NCBI GenBank assembly: GCA_036924085.1
Contig: JAVGWX010000002.1
Location: 151,466,071 to 151,530,070, forward strand
DNA length: 64,000 nt
Source of the DNA: Ariolimax columbianus
Taxonomy: Eukaryota; Mollusca; Gastropoda; Stylommatophora; Arionidae
Direction of reading: 5' to 3'
Under the pieces are notes generated by a model. The model saw nothing but the letters and a program-made list of their open reading frames with translations. It had not been told where the DNA came from and ran no database searches. Both the position numbers and the translations under genes were made by a program. This document shows, one piece after another, positions 59,195 through 64,000 of this stretch (position 1 is the stretch's first letter; every line of letters begins with the position of its first letter).

Positions 59195-62100
59195 TCACAG
59201 ATTTCCCTGTTGGGTGTGGGTGCGCATGTGGCTGAACAGGCCAATGCGAGCACGAAAATATCTGCTACATATCGGGCAAACGAGGTTTGTAGAAGGGGAT
59301 GGTGTTCCCGCTGTTCGGGATTTCCGCGTCTCTCGTCTGTTCTGGGCTTTCACAACACGGTCATCTTCACCGGCAGCTACACCCGATTTGACTGCGCTTC
59401 TCCAGTCAGATCTGTTTTGCGCAAGACATTCCCAGGTGTCGATGTCTATCTGGCAACTTTTTAGTGAGTCCTTCAGAACGTCTTTAAAACGTTTCTTTGG
59501 GCGCCCTCTCTCGCGCCATCCTTCTCTCAGCTCGCCGTAGAGAAGCTTCTTTGGGAGCCGATCGTCTGACATACGGACGAGGTGTCCGGCCCATCCTAGT
59601 CGTGCTTTTTCTAGCAGTGCATGGATGCTGGGCATGTTAGCCCTCGAGAGAACCTCGATGTCAGTGACACGATCTTGCCATCGGATGTGGAATATTCGCC
59701 TCAGGCAACCTGTGTGGAAGTGGTTTAACCTCCTTGCATGTCCAGAGTATACAGTCCAGCTTTCGCAAGCGTATAGTAGGGTTGGAATGATGGTTGCACG
59801 GTAGACTTTGAGTTTGGTCTTGACGCTGATGCCACGACGTGCCCAGACCATCGAGCGCATTCTACCAAAGGCTGTACTGGCCTTTGCTATTCTGCTTGCC
59901 ACCTCATCGTCTAGGCTGACAGATCTCGACAGCGTGCTGCCCAGATATGTGAATTTGTCTACGGCATTCAACGTCTGCCCGCTGACTGTAGTCTCTGGTT
60001 TTGTGTACGGCATGCCTGGTGCTGGTTGGTACATGACCTCTGTTTTTTTGGCATTTATAGTCAGGCCAAAATTTTTGCATGCGGCAGAAAACTGGTCCAT
60101 TCCAACCTGCATGTTCAGTTCTGAGTTGCTCATTAGAGCGCAGTCGTCAGCAAATACAAGTTCCCTGATTATGTCGCCAGCCACTTTTGTTTTGGCCTTC
60201 ATTCTTCTGGAATTGAGTAACTTGCCATCTGTGCGGTACTTTATGGGTATTCCAAGCTCCAATGATCTGAAGGCGTCTGTCATCGTGGCCGCGAACATCA
60301 TGCTGAACAAAGTCGGGGCGAGTACACATCCTTGTTTTACTCCGTTTGATACTAGAAACGTTTTAGAGATTGCACCGCTGTCTAGTACACGAGCACACGT
60401 GCCTTCGTGTAGCTGTTTCACCATTGTTATGAACTTGTTGGGGCAGCCAAACTTAGACATTATCATCCACAGCCCTCCTCTGTTTACTGTATCAAATGCC
60501 TTTGTCAAATCAATAAATGTGGTGTACAAAGCCTGATTTTGTTCTCGACACTTCTCTTGTACTTGGCGAGCGGCAAAAATCATGTCCACTGTTCCTCTTC
60601 CGGCTCTGAATCCACATTGGCTTTCTGGGAGGTAGTGGCTTTGTTCAAGGTGTTTGTTGAGCCTGTTTAGCAGTAAGCGCGCTAGGATCTTGCCTGCTAC
60701 GGAGAGTAGAGATATTCCACGATGATTGTCGCATTCCTGACGGTTGCCTTTTCTTTTGTACAGGTGAACGATTGAGGCGTCCTTTAGCTCCTGCGGAATT
60801 TTACCTTCAGCCCACATGTGTAAGAAGAGTTCAGTGATCCTTCTGGTGAGGGATGGGCCAGCTGTCTTATATATCTCTGCTGGTATTGCATCAGCTCCTG
60901 GAGCTTTTCCTATAGATAGTGAACTGATTGCCCTGTCGACTTCCTCCTCAGTAATGACTTCATCCAACGCCAGGTTCAGTTCCACCTGCGGCATTCGCCG
61001 GATGGCCTCTTCATTTATGGACGATGGGTGGTTTAGTATGTTGCAGAATTGGTCTGCCCATCTGTCTAGAATCTGAACCTTATCTGTTAGCAGTACCCCA
61101 TCCGCACTGCGAACTGGAGTATTACTAGAGGGCTGCGGGCCGTAGAGAGCTTTCAGTGCCTCGTAAAATCGTTTGGTGTCATGACGCTCGGCGAACATCT
61201 CAATTTCGTCAGCTCTTTTGCTGAGCCAGGAGTCTTGCATCTCTCTAAGCCTGGTCTGGACAGCTTTGCGAGCAGTATTGAAGGCAGCTTTTGCTGCCGG
61301 AGATGGTGTGTCCCTCTGGTATTCCCTGTGCGCTTCATGTTTTGCATCGAGAAGGCCCTGTATTTCCAGATCGTTCTCATCAAACCAGTCCTTATGCTTG
61401 CGCGTGAGTGGGCCAATGTGTTTAACAGCTGTGTCGTAGAGTGTGTTTCTCAGTGATACCCAGTTCTCTTCGATGTCATTCTTTTCAAAACGAAGCTCAG
61501 ATAGTCTGCCCTCAAGCTCTTCCTGGAAGCCTCCTCTCGTGGGTTCGTATTTCAGCTGAGAGACATTTAGCCTCCTAGGTGTTTTTTTTCCCTGGGGGCG
61601 CATTTTGGGCTGGATCTTGAAGTTTAGCTTGGCAATGACAAGTCGATGGTCGGTCCAACATTCTGCACCACACATGCTCTTCGTTACCATAGCATCCGCT
61701 CGATCCCTACGTCTGATGATAATGTAGTCAATGAGGTGCCAGTGGCGGGACCTTGGGTGCATCCATGTGGTTCTATTTCGGACAGGTAGTCGGAAAGCTG
61801 TGTTTGTAATGAGTAGTTCATTTGCGGCACATGTCCTCAGAAGAAGCAGTCCGCTACTATTACATTTTCCGATACCATGTCGGCCAATGGCCCCCTCCCA
61901 GGCTGTATGGTATGTGCCAACCCTAGCGTTAAAATCACCGAGGATGACCAGTTTGTCAGATTTGGGGACTGCAGCGATGAGCGCCTCAAGGTCCTCATAA
62001 AACTTATCTTTTGTTTCCTGAGGATTTGTCATTGTGGGTGCGTATGCACTGATCAGTGTTGCATGGCGCCCTCCTATTAGGGGGAGACGCAGTGTAATCA

Positions 62101-62944
62101 GGCGGTCATTAATTCCTCTGGGCATGCTTGTGAGCTTGTCGACCATGTTTTTCTTGATGGCAAAGCCAACTCCAGCTTCACGGCGTTCTTCTTTGCTGCG
62201 GCCGCTCCAGAAGAAAGTATAACCAGCGCCTTCTTCTGTGATCTGCCCTTACTCTGCCAGTCGTGTCTCGCTCATGGCAGCTATGCAGATGTTGTATCTA
62301 GCCAGTTGCCTGGCGATCAGTGCTGTCCGTCGTTCGGGTCTGTTTGCTTTGGTGTTGTCCAGTAGCATGCGGACATTCCATGTTGCAAGCGTGATGGGTA
62401 GTTTTCGTGATCGTTTTCTGCCTGTTCCGCCGCTGCAGTTTGGGGGCCCTGCCAGTTGCGAGCTGCTAGTCAGGGTGTGATCTGTAGGGTGATGTCGTGA
62501 GTTGCGCAATGTGTTTATAGTGAGGGAGATGTGCGCAGGATCTTCCTCACTCTCTCGTCCGGACTCAACATGTTCTAGAGGCAAGACATTGTCAAGACTT
62601 CTAGTGAAGGGCTCGGATGCAGACAGTATGGTGTCAGCGTGTGCCTCATTTTCTCGGTAGCCCTTCCCTTCTCTTTTATCGCTGGGGTGGAGCTTTGAGG
62701 TATCTGTTTCTGAGTGCATTTGTTTGTGTATTCTTCTTCCACCTCTCGTTCCTCTGGTCTTCCGCCTTGATTGTATACTTGTGAGTTCCGATGCCTCCTC
62801 GGCTAAGTGTATTTTCAGCACACGCAACAGATGTAGATCTGAGTTTGAAGGGACGTAGTGTGCTGATCGAAGCGCGATGAGCTCCTTTCTGAAGTACCGT
62901 ATGTTTGACGGGGTCAGGGTGACCTCCTTCGTTTCAGTGTTCAT
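59195..62944 (-). pseudogene. Family C LINE polyprotein: endonuclease, RT, C2H2 zinc finger; one internal stop
   Basis: 1,249 codons in one frame with a single TAA at 62251-62249 (codon 232, just after SETRLAE). Start ATG at 62944 is supported by an in-frame TAA three codons upstream. Residues 1-180: charged leader. About 185-435: APE endonuclease with TLATWNVRM, SETRL (Glu), VILGDFNARVG (about 336) and TDHRLV (about 432). About 670-960: RT with GKAPGADAIPAEI, CGFRAGRGTVDMIF, TTFIDLTKAFDTVNR (Asp about 812), GVKQGCVLAPTLFSMMF and LVFADDCAL (about 931-934). Then FTYLGSTLS, LLYACESWTV, GWAGHLVRMSD, GRPKKRFKDVLK. C-terminus: CPICSRYFRARIGLFSHMRT-H, a C-X2-C-X12-H-X3-H zinc finger. All catalytic residues appear present. 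Downstream of the stop the frame is open for 1,000 codons, so the lesion is young. An internal ATG at 62146 would start after the first endonuclease motifs. Confidence 0.94.
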
Positions 62945-63245
62945 GCTTCGTTATCTAGGTCACGATACAGCACGGAGCGACACTAGCTTTTGACCGGGTC
63001 AAGTTTCGGCCAGGCTTTGTCCCATCGAAACTGTTCACATTAGTCTACCTTTCACAACTAAAAATACACTGTTATATACTTCGTTGCATCACTTCTTTCA
63101 CATTAGTATGCTTAATTCACAAGTCGGCACATTTATATCCAGGAATCACGTTAATAGTCCGAGAGTTATCATAGAAAACACAAACAAAACACCGTTTTAT
63201 CAAGAGGGAAATCGACTGCGACCATGTCCGGCGCCATCTTGACCC
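62945..63245 (-). promoter_or_regulatory. Family C LINE 5' UTR with YY1-like motif at its start
   Basis: The first bases on the minus strand include CAAGATGGCGCC (about 63242-63231), close to the YY1 consensus AAGATGGCGGC. LINEs need an internal promoter at the 5' end, and in mammalian L1 a YY1 site at this position sets the transcription start. The same role is an inference here. No TATA box is evident. Confidence 0.45.
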
Positions 63246-64000
63246 ATTTTAGATAAATATATTTGTCATCATAAATCGAATGTATTTAGATCTAACATAA
63301 CGTCCGTCAGCTCGCAAAGATAAATGTCATAAGCAACTTTGAATTAACTCCAGTACAGTGTTTATTTTTGTGGCATCGTAACCTTCAACTAAATTGTAGT
63401 TTTGTAAACCGAACATTTAATTTGTTGTCACAGTTTGAATCGTATTAACAAATGCACAAAAATCACTCACAACATTGTAATTTTTCTTTGCACCATTTTA
63501 CATTTCTTCATGACAATTGTTCTGTTTCTTGCTTTCAATGCAAAGAAAACATCTAGAGTTTGCCAGATACGAGTGAATTAAGACTATAACTGGAAAACAG
63601 TAGGGTATGTACATGGAAATCGCAAGAGGTAGACACTTAGTAGTCTCGCTCTGAGCTAAATAGCTAAGACCAAAACATAGCGTGTTTTCATTTTTCGATA
63701 GGTTCTATGCAACGGACAGTAACATTATTTTAAAATCAGCGAAGAAGTTGAACGACCGTAGCCATACAGCGCAACAAAGAAACACAACATACATCGTACC
63801 CCGCCTAATAATGAAGAGCACATACATACATTTTCTCTTAAGATGATCCAACAGAACAAGATAATGAAAGCTGGAAGAAATGTTGTACACTCTTGTCCTA
63901 GAACCCCTACTAGAGAAGATTAGGCAAGACCCAACAATAAAAGGGACCCATATTCCTGGGTCAGGGGAACAAAACAAGTCATAGCCTAAGCGGGCGGCAC
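63246..64000. other. No gene recognised
   Basis: AT-rich. A 90-codon minus-strand frame at 63977-63705 is hydrophobic but has no motif. Confidence 0.45.

Larger units (their letters stand above)
59139..63245 (-). mobile_element. LINE family C, near-intact non-LTR retrotransposon
   Basis: On the minus strand: a 5' UTR of about 300 bp (63245-62945), a single long ORF (62944-59195), a short 3' UTR and a simple ATT tail (59150-59139, ATAATAATAAT on the plus strand). The element copies itself by target-primed reverse transcription. It is by far the best preserved transposon in the window: full domain set, one premature stop, no frameshift. The exact 5' end is inferred from the GC-rich start GTCAAGATGGCGCC. 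I could not identify a clear target-site duplication. Decayed relatives lie at 9975-10840, 28471-29600 and 36185-36475. It looks CR1/L2- or RTE-like; clade not resolved. Confidence 0.92.

Noticed and set aside
59808..60536. 242-codon plus-strand frame
   Set aside because: Antisense shadow of the well-supported LINE RT on the minus strand.

Overview
The window looks like repeat-rich, gene-poor DNA from an animal genome. I found no convincing single-copy host protein gene. The only RNA gene is a diverged 18S rRNA copy at 17.07-18.58 kb. Its lophotrochozoan-style sequence and long V4 region suggest a mollusc. The many purine-rich arrays and the LINE mix would suit a cephalopod, but that is inference. 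Everything else recognisable is transposon-derived or tandem repeat. 

Layout. 1-2.6 kb: nothing recognised, then a perfect-period 28-bp array. 3.2-6.3 kb: minus-strand RTE/LINE-like reverse transcriptase (RT) remains (family B here), split by a nested 3' fragment of an RNase-H-bearing LINE (family A). 6.8-9.3 kb: a 45-bp array, a long pyrimidine tract and a 43-bp array. 10-11.1 kb: decayed RT of family C and a tRNA-like SINE trace. 11.9-16.2 kb: three more minisatellites (46, 72 and about 45 bp). 16.4-18.6 kb: 5' ETS-like DNA plus truncated 18S. 19.4-23.4 kb: a nearly full-length but inactivated family A LINE (endonuclease, RT, RNase H, GAA tail). 23.4-27.6 kb: three minisatellites. 28.5-29.6 kb: decayed family C LINE. 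29.6-34.4 kb: mostly unrecognised, with simple repeats and one short RNase H relic. 35-36.5 kb: opposed fragments of families A and C. 36.5-40.9 kb: 48-, 38- and 30-bp arrays with GA-rich tracts. 41.1-41.8 kb: a dead mariner transposase. 43.4-45.4 kb: 5'-truncated family B LINE. 45.4-50 kb: GA-rich tracts and a dispersed repeat also present at 38.0-38.4 kb. 51.2 kb: a tRNA-like hairpin. 52-54.5 kb: a fourth decayed LINE (family D). 56.4-57.5 kb: another family A fragment. 57.5-58.7 kb: GA-rich tract. 59.1-63.25 kb: the best-preserved element, a minus-strand family C LINE whose 1,249-codon frame is broken by one stop codon. 

How it fits together. At least four LINE lineages have landed here and decayed to different degrees. 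Family A copies end in GAA tails that appear to have seeded some of the TTC/GAA microsatellites. Nesting gives a relative age: family A inserted into family B at 4.75-5.63 kb. Minisatellites with at least a dozen unrelated units, and purine-rich tracts that all lie in one orientation from 34 kb onward, make up most of the rest. Several long open frames here are artefacts of repeats whose period is a multiple of three.
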